Shown piece after piece: positions 8,980 through 18,700 of a DNA stretch of 64,000 bases (the stretch's first letter is position 1; every line of letters begins with the position of its first letter). The translations under genes were made by a program, and so were the position numbers. The stretch lies in NCBI GenBank assembly GCA_913063265.1, contig CAJXZG010000015.1, forward strand, positions 1-64,000. The letters run 5' to 3'. The DNA comes from an uncultured Prolixibacteraceae bacterium. Lineage in GTDB: Bacteria; Bacteroidota; Bacteroidia; Bacteroidales; Prolixibacteraceae. The notes under the pieces are model-generated. The model was not told the origin of the DNA, searched no databases, and was given only the letters and a program-made list of their open reading frames with translations.

Positions 8980-10395
8980 ATGAAGGAAGAAAGAGAAGAT
9001 TTCAGGGATGAAGATATAATTGGAGCAGTAAACCGGTTCAAAAATTCTCTTATTTCAGGCAGAACAAAGTATTTCGATGTGGCAGAATTTGAAGGGATTG
9101 TCGAACAACTGCTTGAAGAAGGAGACTTACAAAGCTCTGAAATTGCAGCAAAACAGGGAATAAGAATTCACCCCAATGCAATTCCACTTCAACTTAAGTA
9201 TGCACAGATTCTGATAAGTAAAGGAAGTTATGCAAAATCATTAAGTTATTTAAAAACAGCTGAACAGGTTGATTCTACCAATCCCGATGTTCATTTGTTA
9301 AAGGGATCGGCACAAATGATAATGGGTAATGAAACCGATGCCTTGTTATCATTCAGAACAGCAATAAAGTATGCCGGTGCAGATGTTGATGAAATCTTAT
9401 ACCAGATTGGTTCAGTTTATGGTCAAATAGGAAATTTCAGGAAAGCTGTTAAATATCTTGATAAAGCTGTTCAGGCAAATCCTAAAAATGAATCTGCTTT
9501 GTACGATTTAGGATTTTATTTCGACCAGGATAATCAGCTTCATAAAAGTATTGAGTTTTACAACAGATACCTTGATATCGATCCTTTTAATCAGTATGTA
9601 TGGTTTAATCTGGGTTCGGTTTATAACAAAACAGAAAATCATAAGCAAGCTATCGAAGCATTTGAATTTGCCTATGCCCTAAATGATAAATTTTACATGG
9701 CATTATTTAATATTGGAAATGCCCTGGCAAATGCCGAAAAGTTTAATGAAGCAATTGAGAAATATCACGAATTTCTGGCTCACGAACCGGAAAATGATGA
9801 AGCCTATTGCTACATTGGCGAATGTTATCTGAATACAGAGGATTATTCTAAATCAAAAAATAATTATTTAAAAGCCATCGAACTCAATAAAAACAACGAT
9901 ACTGCCTGGTTTGGTGTCGGTTTAATTTATTGGATTGAACAAAATTTTGAAAAAAGTATATACCACGTTAAAAAAGCGATCAAACTGGATGACGAAAATT
10001 CGGAATATTGGCTGACTCTTGGTAAAATTTCAAAAGATTCCGGCGAAAAAAATAAAGCAATTTATGCTTTAAAAAATGCGATTCGTCGTGAACCTGAAAA
10101 TAATGAAATATGGTTAACGTGGACCGATACCTATTTGAAATTTGAAGAATCCGGAAATGCCATTCGTATTCTTAAGAAAGCAATAAAAAATAACGCCGAC
10201 GTTTTGCTTAAATACAGACTAATTGCACTGTATTTTGAACTCGACAAAAAAGAAGAAGCTTTTGAATTGCTTCCAATCGCTCTTATGCAGGATTATAAAA
10301 AAGTAGAGTTTCTTTTTGATTTGAATAAAGAGCTGAGAAATGATAAAAGGATAAAGAAAGTTTTGAAAGAATTCGAGATTTACGGGCGGAATTAG
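8980..10395 (+). CDS. Tetratricopeptide repeat protein
   Basis: This 471-residue soluble protein consists of tandem ~34-residue helical TPR units from about residue 50 to 440. Typical TPR positions recur (A at 8 and 20, P near 32), as in ALYDLGFYFDQDNQLHKSIE and AYCYIGECYLNTEDYSKSK. There is no signal peptide or membrane segment. TPR arrays mediate protein-protein contacts, and nothing in the sequence identifies the partner. It follows DUF4301 in the same direction and is followed by aroE. Confidence 0.9.
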   Translation: MKEEREDFRDEDIIGAVNRFKNSLISGRTKYFDVAEFEGIVEQLLEEGDLQSSEIAAKQGIRIHPNAIPLQLKYAQILISKGSYAKSLSYLKTAEQVDSTNPDVHLLKGSAQMIMGNETDALLSFRTAIKYAGADVDEILYQIGSVYGQIGNFRKAVKYLDKAVQANPKNESALYDLGFYFDQDNQLHKSIEFYNRYLDIDPFNQYVWFNLGSVYNKTENHKQAIEAFEFAYALNDKFYMALFNIGNALANAEKFNEAIEKYHEFLAHEPENDEAYCYIGECYLNTEDYSKSKNNYLKAIELNKNNDTAWFGVGLIYWIEQNFEKSIYHVKKAIKLDDENSEYWLTLGKISKDSGEKNKAIYALKNAIRREPENNEIWLTWTDTYLKFEESGNAIRILKKAIKNNADVLLKYRLIALYFELDKKEEAFELLPIALMQDYKKVEFLFDLNKELRNDKRIKKVLKEFEIYGRN

Positions 10396-10492
10396 AACTT
10401 GCGCATGCCAATCCTAACATTATTTTCAATAAAATTAAAACCACTGGATGCATGGTTTAGACCATAAAATTAAGAATAAGCTTAACAACAAT

Positions 10493-11236
10493 ATGAAAAA
10501 ATACGGACTAATCGGTTATCCTCTTACTCACTCTTTTTCAAAAAGATTCTTTTCAGAAAAATTTGAAAAAGAAAGAATTAATTCGATCTACGATAATTTC
10601 GAGATTGATACAATAAACAAGTTTCCGGAGATCATAAAAAACAATCCTGAACTGGTTGGCCTAAATGTAACGATTCCTTACAAAGAGCAGGTTATTCCTT
10701 TTTTAAATGAGCTAAACGATTCGGCTCAAAAAATTGGTGCGGTTAACACAGTAAAAATTATCAGGGAAGATTCCAAAATAAAACTAAAAGGATACAATAC
10801 AGACACTTACGGATTTGAAACATCATTATCGCCGCTTCTAAAAGCATACCATAAAAAAGCATTAATTCTTGGCACAGGTGGAGCATCAAAAGCCTTAAAA
10901 TATGTACTGAACAAATTGGGTATTGATTTCGTTTCAGCTTCAATTGAAGAGTTAAAAGAAAATGAAATCAGGTACGAGGATATTGACCAAAAGATGATGT
11001 CTGAAAGACTGCTGATTATTAATGCAACACCTCTTGGAACTTATCCTAAAACTGATACTTTTCCCAATATCCCTTACGAGTATATTTCAGATAAACATTT
11101 TCTTTTTGATTTGGTATATAATCCTGAGGTTTCTCTCTTTCTGGAAAAAGGACGGGCTCAGGGAGCTACCATAAAAAATGGCTATGAAATGCTCTTGTTA
11201 CAGGCAAAAAAATCCTATGAAATCTGGGAAAAATAA
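10493..11236 (+). CDS. aroE: Shikimate 5-dehydrogenase
   Basis: AroE reduces 3-dehydroshikimate to shikimate with NADPH in aromatic amino-acid and chorismate biosynthesis. The 247-residue protein shows the substrate site YPLTHSFS near the N-terminus, NVTIPYKE (catalytic Lys) near residue 55-62, the NADP-binding GTGGASKA near 125, and NATPLGT. I chose the ATG at 10493 because MKKYGLIGYPL is the usual N-terminus; an upstream in-frame ATG at 10448 would add 15 unconserved residues. The cytoplasmic product is slightly short for the family (~270) but all motifs are intact. Confidence 0.95.
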   Translation: MKKYGLIGYPLTHSFSKRFFSEKFEKERINSIYDNFEIDTINKFPEIIKNNPELVGLNVTIPYKEQVIPFLNELNDSAQKIGAVNTVKIIREDSKIKLKGYNTDTYGFETSLSPLLKAYHKKALILGTGGASKALKYVLNKLGIDFVSASIEELKENEIRYEDIDQKMMSERLLIINATPLGTYPKTDTFPNIPYEYISDKHFLFDLVYNPEVSLFLEKGRAQGATIKNGYEMLLLQAKKSYEIWEK

Positions 11237-11278
11237 GTTGAATAATCAATTATACAATATATTACAAGGTTATTTTAG

Positions 11279-11764
11279 ATGGAGAAGTTAATTAGTATGG
11301 AAGCAAAAAAAATCCTCTTTGTATGTATGGGCAATATTTGTCGGTCGCCAAGTGCTGAAGCTGTTTTTGAAGGCATAGCGAAGAACCGCGGCCTTAATAA
11401 TTTTACAATTGATTCAGCAGGAACCATTGCCTATCATGCAGGTGAAAAGGCTGATCGCAGAATGCAAAAACATGCGACAAAAAGAGGATACAAGCTTACC
11501 AGTATTTCCAGAAAATTTAATGCTGATAAGGATTTTGAAAACTTCGATCTTGTTATTGGAATGGACGACGAAAATGTTGCATCACTTAAAAGTTTTGCCA
11601 GGAACGAATCCGATCTTCAAAAAATTTATAAAATGACCGATTTCAGAAAGGAATGGAGTTACGATGAAATTCCCGATCCGTATTACGGTGGAGAGGAGGG
11701 TTTTGAACTGGTTTTGGATTTACTTGAAGATTCCTGTGAAGGCTTAATTGAAAGAATAAGCTAA
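11279..11764 (+). CDS. Low-molecular-weight protein tyrosine phosphatase
   Basis: The P-loop CMGNICRS (the CX5R catalytic motif) near residues 16-23 and the acid motif DPYYGG near residue 138 identify a low-molecular-weight phosphotyrosine phosphatase of the Wzb/YfkJ type. The protein has 161 residues from the ATG at 11279; the ATG at 11297 (MEAKKILFVC) is an equally good start and gives the usual 155-residue length. It lies 42 bases after aroE and is probably co-transcribed with it. No polysaccharide-export genes adjoin it, so its target is unknown. Confidence 0.92.
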   Translation: MEKLISMEAKKILFVCMGNICRSPSAEAVFEGIAKNRGLNNFTIDSAGTIAYHAGEKADRRMQKHATKRGYKLTSISRKFNADKDFENFDLVIGMDDENVASLKSFARNESDLQKIYKMTDFRKEWSYDEIPDPYYGGEEGFELVLDLLEDSCEGLIERIS

Positions 11765-11770
11765 TTTCAG

Positions 11771-12235
11771 TTATTTAAAATGATACAGGAAAGTGGCAAA
11801 TGCATCGTAAGCCGGTTTTCTTTGCCCCTCAATTTCCACAACAATTTTCACGGTAACTTTAGCAATTCCACGGAGGTTTTTAATCTCGTGTAACGAAACA
11901 GTGGCTCTTATTTTATCGTTTACCAGAACTGGCTGCTGAAAACGTAAATTATCAAGACCATAATTCACAATCATTTTTACATTACGAACTTCAACAATCG
12001 AATACCAAAGATAGGTTAACATTGATACGGATAAATATCCATGTGCAATTGTAGATTTAAAAGGTGACTCTTTTGCGGCTCTTTCCGGATCTGTGTGAAT
12101 CCATTGATAATCAAGGGTCGCATCTGCAAATTTATCTATCTGTTCCTGAGTAATGGTTATAAACTCCGAAACTCCGATTTCTTTACCAAGTAATGCTTCA
12201 AACTCTTCGTAGCTGTTGATTATTCTTTTCGTCAT
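11771..12235 (-). CDS. MaoC family (R)-hydratase/dehydratase
   Basis: The 154-residue protein is a single hot-dog domain of the MaoC type. The hydratase motif is FADATLDYQWIHTD followed by AHGYLSVSM, with the catalytic-type Asp and His in the FAD...H spacing. The family hydrates enoyl-CoA or acts on related thioesters. I prefer the ATG at 12235 (MTKRIINSYEEFE); the ATG at 12295 would add 20 unconserved residues. It converges tail-to-tail with the phosphatase gene, six bases apart. The physiological substrate cannot be read from context. Confidence 0.9.
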   Translation of the reverse strand: MTKRIINSYEEFEALLGKEIGVSEFITITQEQIDKFADATLDYQWIHTDPERAAKESPFKSTIAHGYLSVSMLTYLWYSIVEVRNVKMIVNYGLDNLRFQQPVLVNDKIRATVSLHEIKNLRGIAKVTVKIVVEIEGQRKPAYDAFATFLYHFK

Positions 12236-12413
12236 GTTATAAAAATTAGTAAGTCCAAAAGTATCATTATTAATTTCAGCCTCATTTGAATTCAAGTCAA
12301 ATCATTCAATTTTTTTCCCCGAATTTAAATTAAAACAGAATTTTAAGCCCAATCGTTCTATTTTTAAAGAGAAGCAACAAAGCATCGACTATTTTTTACA
12401 CCTTTGCAGACCT

Positions 12414-13331
12414 ATGGCAAACAAACAGAATATTTTAAAGAGTACAACTTTTTTGGCAATCATAGCCTGTTTGTTATGGTCAACCGCTTTTGTAAATGTA
12501 AAAATTGGTTTGCGATATAATTCTCCTTTTCAGTTTGCAGGTATCAGATTTATGATTTCCGGTATTCTGCTATTTATTTATATCGGAAAACCCAAATCGG
12601 TAATTCAAGAAATTAAAGCTTATTGGAAATTTATATTGTTACTGTCCTTTTTACAATTTTTTGTTCAATATTCGTTTTTCTACCTTGGCATGACTTATGT
12701 CCCCAGTGCACTGGGTGCAATGATTATTGGTTCATCTCCCTTATTTATTGCTGTTGTAGCTCATTTCTGGATGCACAACGACAAAATGACCTTTATTAAA
12801 ATATCAAGTATTTTTATTGGAATTACCGGAATTGCCATTATTAGCCTTGGTCGTACCAAAGTAGAAATAAAGGATAATCTCGAGTTTCTTGGAATTGGAT
12901 TGTTACTGGCCAATAATATTGTCTCCGGCATTTCAAATGTATTGGTATCTAAATACAGAAAGGGAAGGTCGCCATTAGTTTTGAGTTCCACTACCCTGTT
13001 TATTGGAGGGTTGATGCTTTTTGTTGTTGCCATTCCGCTTGAAGGAATAAACCGGGGCCCCTTTCCTGCAGAATATTATTTTACCTTGGGATGGTTAAGT
13101 TTTCTTTCGGCTGCTGCTTTTGCCATTTGGTTTACACTTCTGCAGCGCCCGGGGGTAAAAGTTTCTCTGCTCAACATCTGGAAATTTCTTATTCCCGCTA
13201 TAGGTGCGGCGCTTAGTTGGATTATTATTTCCGAGGAACAACCCGATTTAATATCAATAGTTGGTATGTCGGTGATAACCCTTTCATTGGTAATTCTTAA
13301 TTATGCCAACCGAAAGGCACAAAAAAACTGA
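12414..13331 (+). CDS. EamA/DMT family permease
   Basis: This 305-residue membrane protein has ten predicted helices in two EamA halves (about 10-145 and 155-298), starting with AIIACLLWSTAFVNVKIGL, a typical DMT N-terminus. Such proteins export amino acids or other metabolites; the substrate is unknown. A -7-like CACCTTTG at 12399-12406 sits only eight bases before the start codon, so the message may have almost no leader. The stop codon lies within the stem of a strong terminator. Confidence 0.9.
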   Translation: MANKQNILKSTTFLAIIACLLWSTAFVNVKIGLRYNSPFQFAGIRFMISGILLFIYIGKPKSVIQEIKAYWKFILLLSFLQFFVQYSFFYLGMTYVPSALGAMIIGSSPLFIAVVAHFWMHNDKMTFIKISSIFIGITGIAIISLGRTKVEIKDNLEFLGIGLLLANNIVSGISNVLVSKYRKGRSPLVLSSTTLFIGGLMLFVVAIPLEGINRGPFPAEYYFTLGWLSFLSAAAFAIWFTLLQRPGVKVSLLNIWKFLIPAIGAALSWIIISEEQPDLISIVGMSVITLSLVILNYANRKAQKN

Positions 13332-13354
13332 TTTTTGCGCAAATCAGTTTTTTT
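13321..13354 (+). terminator. Rho-independent terminator after the EamA gene
   Basis: AAAAAAACTGATTT (13321-13334) pairs perfectly with AAATCAGTTTTTTT (13341-13354) around a six-base loop, and the right arm ends in the T-run. The TGA stop codon at 13329-13331 lies inside the left arm. The A-tract/T-tract symmetry would allow action in both directions. Confidence 0.85.
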
Positions 13355-13466
13355 ATCTATTTAATCACAGACAATTAGATGATAAGACTTAAGCATAGAG
13401 CTTTGGATATCAAGATTCAGGAATCCAAAATCCTGTAGCGAGCATCAAGAATTCAGTATAAAAAAT

Positions 13467-14285
13467 TTACTCTTCCAAAACCAGCAATTCAATCTTTCTG
13501 AAATCGGTATCATGACTTTCAGCTTGTAATGATATTGTTCCTTTTGAAACTATTGTGTCGCCATGAATTTGCAGCATTTTTTCAAAGTTGGCATCTTTTG
13601 GATCCAGTTGAGGCAACTCGTAATACATTACCTCTTCACCTTCAACAAAATGCCTGATAATTTCTCCGCCCTTAACTTCCACTTCAACAGACACCCAATC
13701 ATCTCCGCGATAGGTATCAGACTTTGAATTGATACAATGTGTTTCAACCAGCTTGCCTCCCATCACAACATTGGTTCCGGGTGTACACAAATTCATAGTA
13801 GACCGTTCTCCGGTTGGCGCACCTCCTAACAACTGAACTTCAATTGAAACCGGAAAATCCTGATCCAATTCCATGGTTTCAGCAGGTTGACCATGTAACA
13901 TTAAGCCATTATTTCGATAAGCCCAATTCGGACCATTTTTTACCTGGTCGTTTAAAAAACGGTATTCCACTCTTAATTTGTAATGGGAAAATTCGCCTTT
14001 GTAAAAAATGTGCCCAAAAGTACCTGTCCATTCTTCCCAGTTTTCATACGAAACCCGCAACATTCCATCTTCAACTCTAAATGTATTCAGGTGGTTTTCA
14101 CCGAGTTCATAACCTTTAAACTTAATTTGCCAGTCGTTTAAATCCTTTCCGTTAAAAAGTTGAATCCAGTTTTCTTCTGCTGACTTTTCTTCAACCTTAT
14201 CCTTTTTTGGTTGAGAAGTACAGGCAGCCAGTAAAACAATAAATCCCATTAAAATTGTTCGGGTAGAAAAGAGTAGAGTACGCAT
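13467..14285 (-). CDS. 3-keto-disaccharide hydrolase domain (DUF1080) lipoprotein
   Basis: The 272-residue protein has a lipoprotein signal ending LLAAC (Cys ~22), then a DUF1080/3-keto-disaccharide hydrolase beta-sandwich: WIQLFNGKDLNDWQIK near residue 40 is its standard opening. An NGLMLHG segment (about residues 125-131) and IEVQLLGG are typical internal motifs. The family is abundant in Bacteroidota and Planctomycetes, and some members hydrolyse 3-keto-glucosides. It is likely anchored at the outer membrane or periplasm. It stands alone between divergent and convergent neighbours. Confidence 0.9.
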   Translation of the reverse strand: MRTLLFSTRTILMGFIVLLAACTSQPKKDKVEEKSAEENWIQLFNGKDLNDWQIKFKGYELGENHLNTFRVEDGMLRVSYENWEEWTGTFGHIFYKGEFSHYKLRVEYRFLNDQVKNGPNWAYRNNGLMLHGQPAETMELDQDFPVSIEVQLLGGAPTGERSTMNLCTPGTNVVMGGKLVETHCINSKSDTYRGDDWVSVEVEVKGGEIIRHFVEGEEVMYYELPQLDPKDANFEKMLQIHGDTIVSKGTISLQAESHDTDFRKIELLVLEE

Positions 14286-14535
14286 ATCGGATAATTTTTG
14301 AATTATGATTTGATTTAGTTTTATAAAAGTATAAGAAATTCTTTGAGTGCAATTTAAATTCCAATAAAATTAAATGGATACTAATTAATCATAATGTCAG
14401 GATTTTCAACTAAGAATATCAGGGAAAGGATATAATGTAAAGATTAAACATCATTGAATCAAAATTTTTCGATAAATATTTATTGTTTTTCAATAATTTA
14501 TTATCGATATTTGAAAATAATTTAAACATAAATAA

Positions 14536-15069
14536 ATGAACACACTTCGGATTTTAAAAATTATCAACGTTTTTGTTTGGCTAATATTTATTGGATTATG
14601 TATTGCTACAGGAGCATTTATATATACCACGATATTAAGCCTGACAAAGAATCCGCAGGCAGCCGAAAACCTCTATATGGGCATAGGTGCATCAAACCTG
14701 TTAGCGTACAGTAGATTTCATTTTGTTTCTCTGCTTACATTAGTAATAATTTCATATGGCCTAAAAGCAACCTTGTTTTATTGTATCATAAAAATAATCT
14801 CAAGAATTAGTATGGTACATCCTTTTCGTATGGAGATTGCTATACTTATAACCAACATAAGTTACATTTCTCTATTCATAGGAATTTTCTCAATCTTATC
14901 CGAGGCTTATATAAGATGGATAATGTCAAAAGGAGTGGAATTGTCGAATTATGATATCATGACCAGCGGTTCATTGGAATTTCTGTTGCTGGCCGGAATT
15001 GTTTTTGTAATTGCCCAGATATTTAAACGAGGAATTGAGCTTCAAAACGAAAACGAATTAACCATCTGA
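14536..15069 (+). CDS. DUF2975 membrane protein
   Basis: This 177-residue protein has four hydrophobic segments (about 10-35, 62-88, 98-122 and 145-165) in the pattern of DUF2975. It is directly followed, two bases after its stop, by a small HTH gene. This DUF2975-YozG pairing is widely conserved and suggests a membrane-linked transcription switch, although the signal sensed is not known. Confidence 0.85.
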   Translation: MNTLRILKIINVFVWLIFIGLCIATGAFIYTTILSLTKNPQAAENLYMGIGASNLLAYSRFHFVSLLTLVIISYGLKATLFYCIIKIISRISMVHPFRMEIAILITNISYISLFIGIFSILSEAYIRWIMSKGVELSNYDIMTSGSLEFLLLAGIVFVIAQIFKRGIELQNENELTI

Positions 15070-15071
15070 TT

Positions 15072-15278
15072 ATGGCAATTATTGTAAACCTGGATGTAAT
15101 GATGGCGAAAAGAAAAATGTCGTTAAATGAGCTTTCGAAAAAGGTCGGGCTGACATTATCCAATTTATCGATACTAAAAACCGGAAAAGCAAAAGCCATT
15201 CGTTTTAGCACGCTGGATGCCATTTGCAAAACTCTGGAGTGCCAACCCGGTGATATTCTCGAGTTTAGTGAGGAATGA
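15072..15278 (+). CDS. YozG-like Xre-family HTH regulator
   Basis: This 68-residue protein is essentially one helix-turn-helix domain: MSLNELSKKVGLTLSNLSIL is the recognition region and TLDAICKTLECQPGDILEF is the Cro/CI-type C-terminal part. It lies two bases after the DUF2975 gene and is surely co-transcribed with it. By family precedent it may regulate its own operon in response to the partner membrane protein. Confidence 0.9.
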   Translation: MAIIVNLDVMMAKRKMSLNELSKKVGLTLSNLSILKTGKAKAIRFSTLDAICKTLECQPGDILEFSEE

Positions 15279-15311
15279 AAACCTGTTATTTTCGTTATAC
15301 TCATTCAATTT

Positions 15312-17837
15312 TTAAAACCGAATATTAAAAAACAAGGTGGGTGTAAAAGGCACGGCATTCGTATAAATACTCACCAAACTCACATCATCAACTGAAGTAC
15401 TTCTCAGATTTGAATATTTTAGATTATCTGTATCAAAAACATTGAGCACCGAAACTCCCAGTTCCGTGCTTACTTTTCCGGGTCTGAATTTATATACCAA
15501 AGCAATATCAAATCTGTTGTAAGGTTTATCCCTTTCCAATCCCTGACCGGTTTCTATATTATATCTCTCAAAACCTGAACCATAAACATAATTAGCTGAA
15601 AACCAGAACGACTTAAAATTTAAAATTCCTGCAAATTTTAATTCATGTTTTTGATGATGGGGAGCCAAAAGGTATTCCTCCCGAATATAAAACGGAAAGT
15701 GTTCTTCGGTTTTACTCAAAGTATATGAAGCCCAGGCCATATGTTTTTTATACTCTTTTTTAATAAACAGGTCGAATCCTTTGCTTCTGGAATTTCCAAC
15801 ATAAAAACCTTTGCCTAAACGGTTTCCACCATTGTAAAAACGGGTTAAACCATCGGTGGTTTTATAAAAAAGTTCTCCAGATATTGTCAGTCCTTTTTTA
15901 TTGTAGGAAACTCCACCAACCCAGTGTTGTGCATTTAGTACCGGAATTGTTTCTTCATCACTGTTTATCCAAAACCAGGCGTAGTTTAAAGAGCTGTCCA
16001 CAATCGATGTTTTATTCATGTATTGGTTATAAAGTCCCCATGCTGCATTTAGTTTTACATCTTGCGTTAAACGTGCTGAAACGGAAATTCTGGGTTCGAT
16101 ATATGTTTTGTTCATTGATGTTGAATAAACAAACCGAATGCCGGTATTTAAATCTAAAAATTTCCCTAATGGCAATTCATCCTGAATAAAACTTACTATC
16201 CGTGGGGAACGTGAGTCCAGATCAATAACACTTTCCTCGAAAGAATTCCGGATTAGTTTCACATTATTATTAATTGCACTGATTCCTAAAACAAGATTAT
16301 GCCCTTTTCTTAAGGAGAATGTATGTTCCGCATTAATGGCAATTTCATCAACCTTGTTTTCCGAAGTAATATTTTTTGTTATTCTTTCTCTTCCATTTCT
16401 TTTGTTTTCGGTTTGGTTTTGTTCGTAAGCATTTCTTTCGTATACTGAGTAACTACCGGTTATACTTGTTGAGTTTCCATTTTTCCAGGGTTGAAATAAC
16501 CTGACAGAACTTCCCAGTTGCTGGTTTTGTTCATCCTCTGTTCGGATTAATATATTGTTTGCAACTTCGCCTTCCATATGATAATTAAAATTATCACCTC
16601 CTCCATACATGCTCACAGAAAACTGCCCACCATTATCTTCTCTGTATACATATTTAACATTGGCATCACGAAATTTATAATCAGGAGATACATCAAATAA
16701 TAAATTATTTCCCGAACCCGGATTTTTATCATTCCCCCCCCTTAAATTAAGGCTGGTAGGGTCATAAAGTTGATGGTAAGTCTGCCTGTATGCAGCCAAA
16801 ACAGAAGATTTTTTTGATATTGGAATTTCGGCAACCGTGTTTAACGTTGTATTGTTAATATTGAAAGCAAATGATGGTTTCTGCAGTGTACCGTTTTTCC
16901 CTGTAATATCAACAATCCCGCCAACTCTTTCACCATACCTCGCTTCGTATCCGCCCTTCAATACTTCAATATTTTTAACCACAAACGGATTCACAACATT
17001 GATGTCATCATTAAAGTTTTTAAGTCCGAAAATCGTAAAACCGTCAAACTGAATTTTACTTTGACTTTCATAGCTTCCCCAAATTAACAGATCATTCGAT
17101 GATTCACCGGACGCCAGAATACCGGGCATTAAACGTAATAAGTTATATATTGTATTGTCACCATATCCGGGAAGAACAGGTGCAATTCGGTGATTTATTT
17201 TCATTCTGCCCGGTTTGTCGCCAATTAAAGTAGACTGCTCCACAAGGTTTGAAATTACTTTTATTTCTTCAATTTGTTCAATTTCAGGAACAAGCAAAAA
17301 TTTAGAATGCAGACTTTGATTTAATACGGTGTCGTAATAATAATATCCCAAATGAGAAATGCGTAAATTCAAAGAGGTGTCAGCAGAAGCGATAAAATTA
17401 AAATATCCCTGTTGATCGGACTGAATATATCTATCATTAATACTTATATACGAAAATGGAAGGGGTTCTAAAGTTTGTGATTCAAGTACCTGTCCTGAAA
17501 CCTGATTAAATGCCTTTGGTTGAACAGCTACTGTATCTTGTGAAATTGGTATAATAATAAAAATATCTCCTGATCTTTCAAGTTCAACAGGGATATTCTG
17601 CAGTAAGTAAGTTAATGCCTCTTCCTCGGTATTAAAAGTTTGATTGATTGATATTTTGTACTGTGAAAGAAAATCATTGTCAAAAGCAAACTGAATTCCA
17701 TAATTTTCCTTCAAGTCAAGCAGAACCTGACTTAAGGGAGTTTTTTGAGCATTAATTCTTATTTTTTTTACTGTTTGTGCTGTTATCTGAATTACAGAAA
17801 GAAATAACATTACAAACAGCCAGATTGTCTTTGTCAT
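15312..17837 (-). CDS. TonB-dependent receptor with STN and carboxypeptidase-like domains
   Basis: The 841-residue outer-membrane receptor has a signal peptide (1-20), an STN domain (about 22-95, as in FecA-type transducers), a carboxypeptidase-regulatory-like domain (about 113-190), a plug domain with the VLKGGYEARYGERVGGIVDI segment (about 295), and a C-terminal barrel ending in an aromatic residue (FFNIRF). With FecR and sigma upstream it forms a cell-surface signalling unit in which ligand binding would release the sigma factor. No SusD partner is present, so the ligand is not necessarily a glycan; iron chelates are equally possible. It overlaps fecR by four bases. An eight-G tract lies within the gene. 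Confidence 0.92.
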   Translation of the reverse strand: MTKTIWLFVMLFLSVIQITAQTVKKIRINAQKTPLSQVLLDLKENYGIQFAFDNDFLSQYKISINQTFNTEEEALTYLLQNIPVELERSGDIFIIIPISQDTVAVQPKAFNQVSGQVLESQTLEPLPFSYISINDRYIQSDQQGYFNFIASADTSLNLRISHLGYYYYDTVLNQSLHSKFLLVPEIEQIEEIKVISNLVEQSTLIGDKPGRMKINHRIAPVLPGYGDNTIYNLLRLMPGILASGESSNDLLIWGSYESQSKIQFDGFTIFGLKNFNDDINVVNPFVVKNIEVLKGGYEARYGERVGGIVDITGKNGTLQKPSFAFNINNTTLNTVAEIPISKKSSVLAAYRQTYHQLYDPTSLNLRGGNDKNPGSGNNLLFDVSPDYKFRDANVKYVYREDNGGQFSVSMYGGGDNFNYHMEGEVANNILIRTEDEQNQQLGSSVRLFQPWKNGNSTSITGSYSVYERNAYEQNQTENKRNGRERITKNITSENKVDEIAINAEHTFSLRKGHNLVLGISAINNNVKLIRNSFEESVIDLDSRSPRIVSFIQDELPLGKFLDLNTGIRFVYSTSMNKTYIEPRISVSARLTQDVKLNAAWGLYNQYMNKTSIVDSSLNYAWFWINSDEETIPVLNAQHWVGGVSYNKKGLTISGELFYKTTDGLTRFYNGGNRLGKGFYVGNSRSKGFDLFIKKEYKKHMAWASYTLSKTEEHFPFYIREEYLLAPHHQKHELKFAGILNFKSFWFSANYVYGSGFERYNIETGQGLERDKPYNRFDIALVYKFRPGKVSTELGVSVLNVFDTDNLKYSNLRSTSVDDVSLVSIYTNAVPFTPTLFFNIRF

Positions 17838-18700
17838 CCATTTTCTTTAACAACCAAAAATACATTTTCTGATTGTTTTACATATTTTAACTGCATTGAT
17901 TTACAAATATATTCCAAAACATCTTCTACATGATTTGGAATTGTAAAATTGCTTGAAAAGTTTCGATTATATAATTCCGGCTGTAAACGAATATTTACGT
18001 TATACTGTCTTTCAATTTCTTTAAAAACCTCTTTTAGAGGCCTCCCTGAAAAAACAAACTGATTCAATTTCCAGTCAATAGCTTTTTCGGTTTTATAATT
18101 GGTTTTCATTACAAGTTTTCCTTCCTCAAGTTCAACATGACTATCTGGTTTTAACAAAACCGATTCATTGCTTTTTGATATAACTTCAACAAGGCCACTT
18201 AAACAAGTAACCCTGTAATTATCATCATAAGAGAATATGTTAAAAGATGTCCCTAAAACCCTTGTTGTTCCGTTAGCTGAAATTACTTCGAAGTTTTCAC
18301 CTTTCTGGATATTAAAAAATCCTTCGCCTTCAAAGAATACTTTACGCTTGAAGATCCATTTGCCAGGATAGTATTTTAAGGTTGAGCCTGAATTAAGTTC
18401 AACATTGGAACCATCCGGCAATTCAGCAACAAGTTTTTCGCCGGGTAAACTAATTATGGTTTTTGAATAGAAAAAGAAAATGCCGCTCACTCCAATCAAA
18501 ACAAGAAACATTGCAGCTACCGACCATTTTAGTATCATTGGTTTTAAAGAAATTGTTTTTCCAACGTTATCAGCGCTGATTTTATTTTCCAATTCCGACC
18601 AAATTTCAGATTCAGACTTTTTCCATTCTATTTTCCCATTGGAAAAAAATAAATCCTCTTTCTGACCTCGTTTATTAATATGTAGATGTTTATCATCCAT
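17834..18700 (-). CDS. FecR-family anti-sigma factor with DUF4974 domain
   Basis: The 288-residue protein has a cytoplasmic N-terminal region, one membrane helix (about 53-75, SVAAMFLVLIGVSGIFFFYS), a periplasmic FecR domain with LPDGSNVELNSGSTLKYYP (about 92-110), and a C-terminal DUF4974 domain (about 210-285). It would hold the adjacent ECF sigma factor and receive the signal from the receptor's STN domain. Its start overlaps the sigma stop by one base and its stop overlaps the receptor start by four, so translation is probably coupled. Confidence 0.93.
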   Translation of the reverse strand: MDDKHLHINKRGQKEDLFFSNGKIEWKKSESEIWSELENKISADNVGKTISLKPMILKWSVAAMFLVLIGVSGIFFFYSKTIISLPGEKLVAELPDGSNVELNSGSTLKYYPGKWIFKRKVFFEGEGFFNIQKGENFEVISANGTTRVLGTSFNIFSYDDNYRVTCLSGLVEVISKSNESVLLKPDSHVELEEGKLVMKTNYKTEKAIDWKLNQFVFSGRPLKEVFKEIERQYNVNIRLQPELYNRNFSSNFTIPNHVEDVLEYICKSMQLKYVKQSENVFLVVKENG

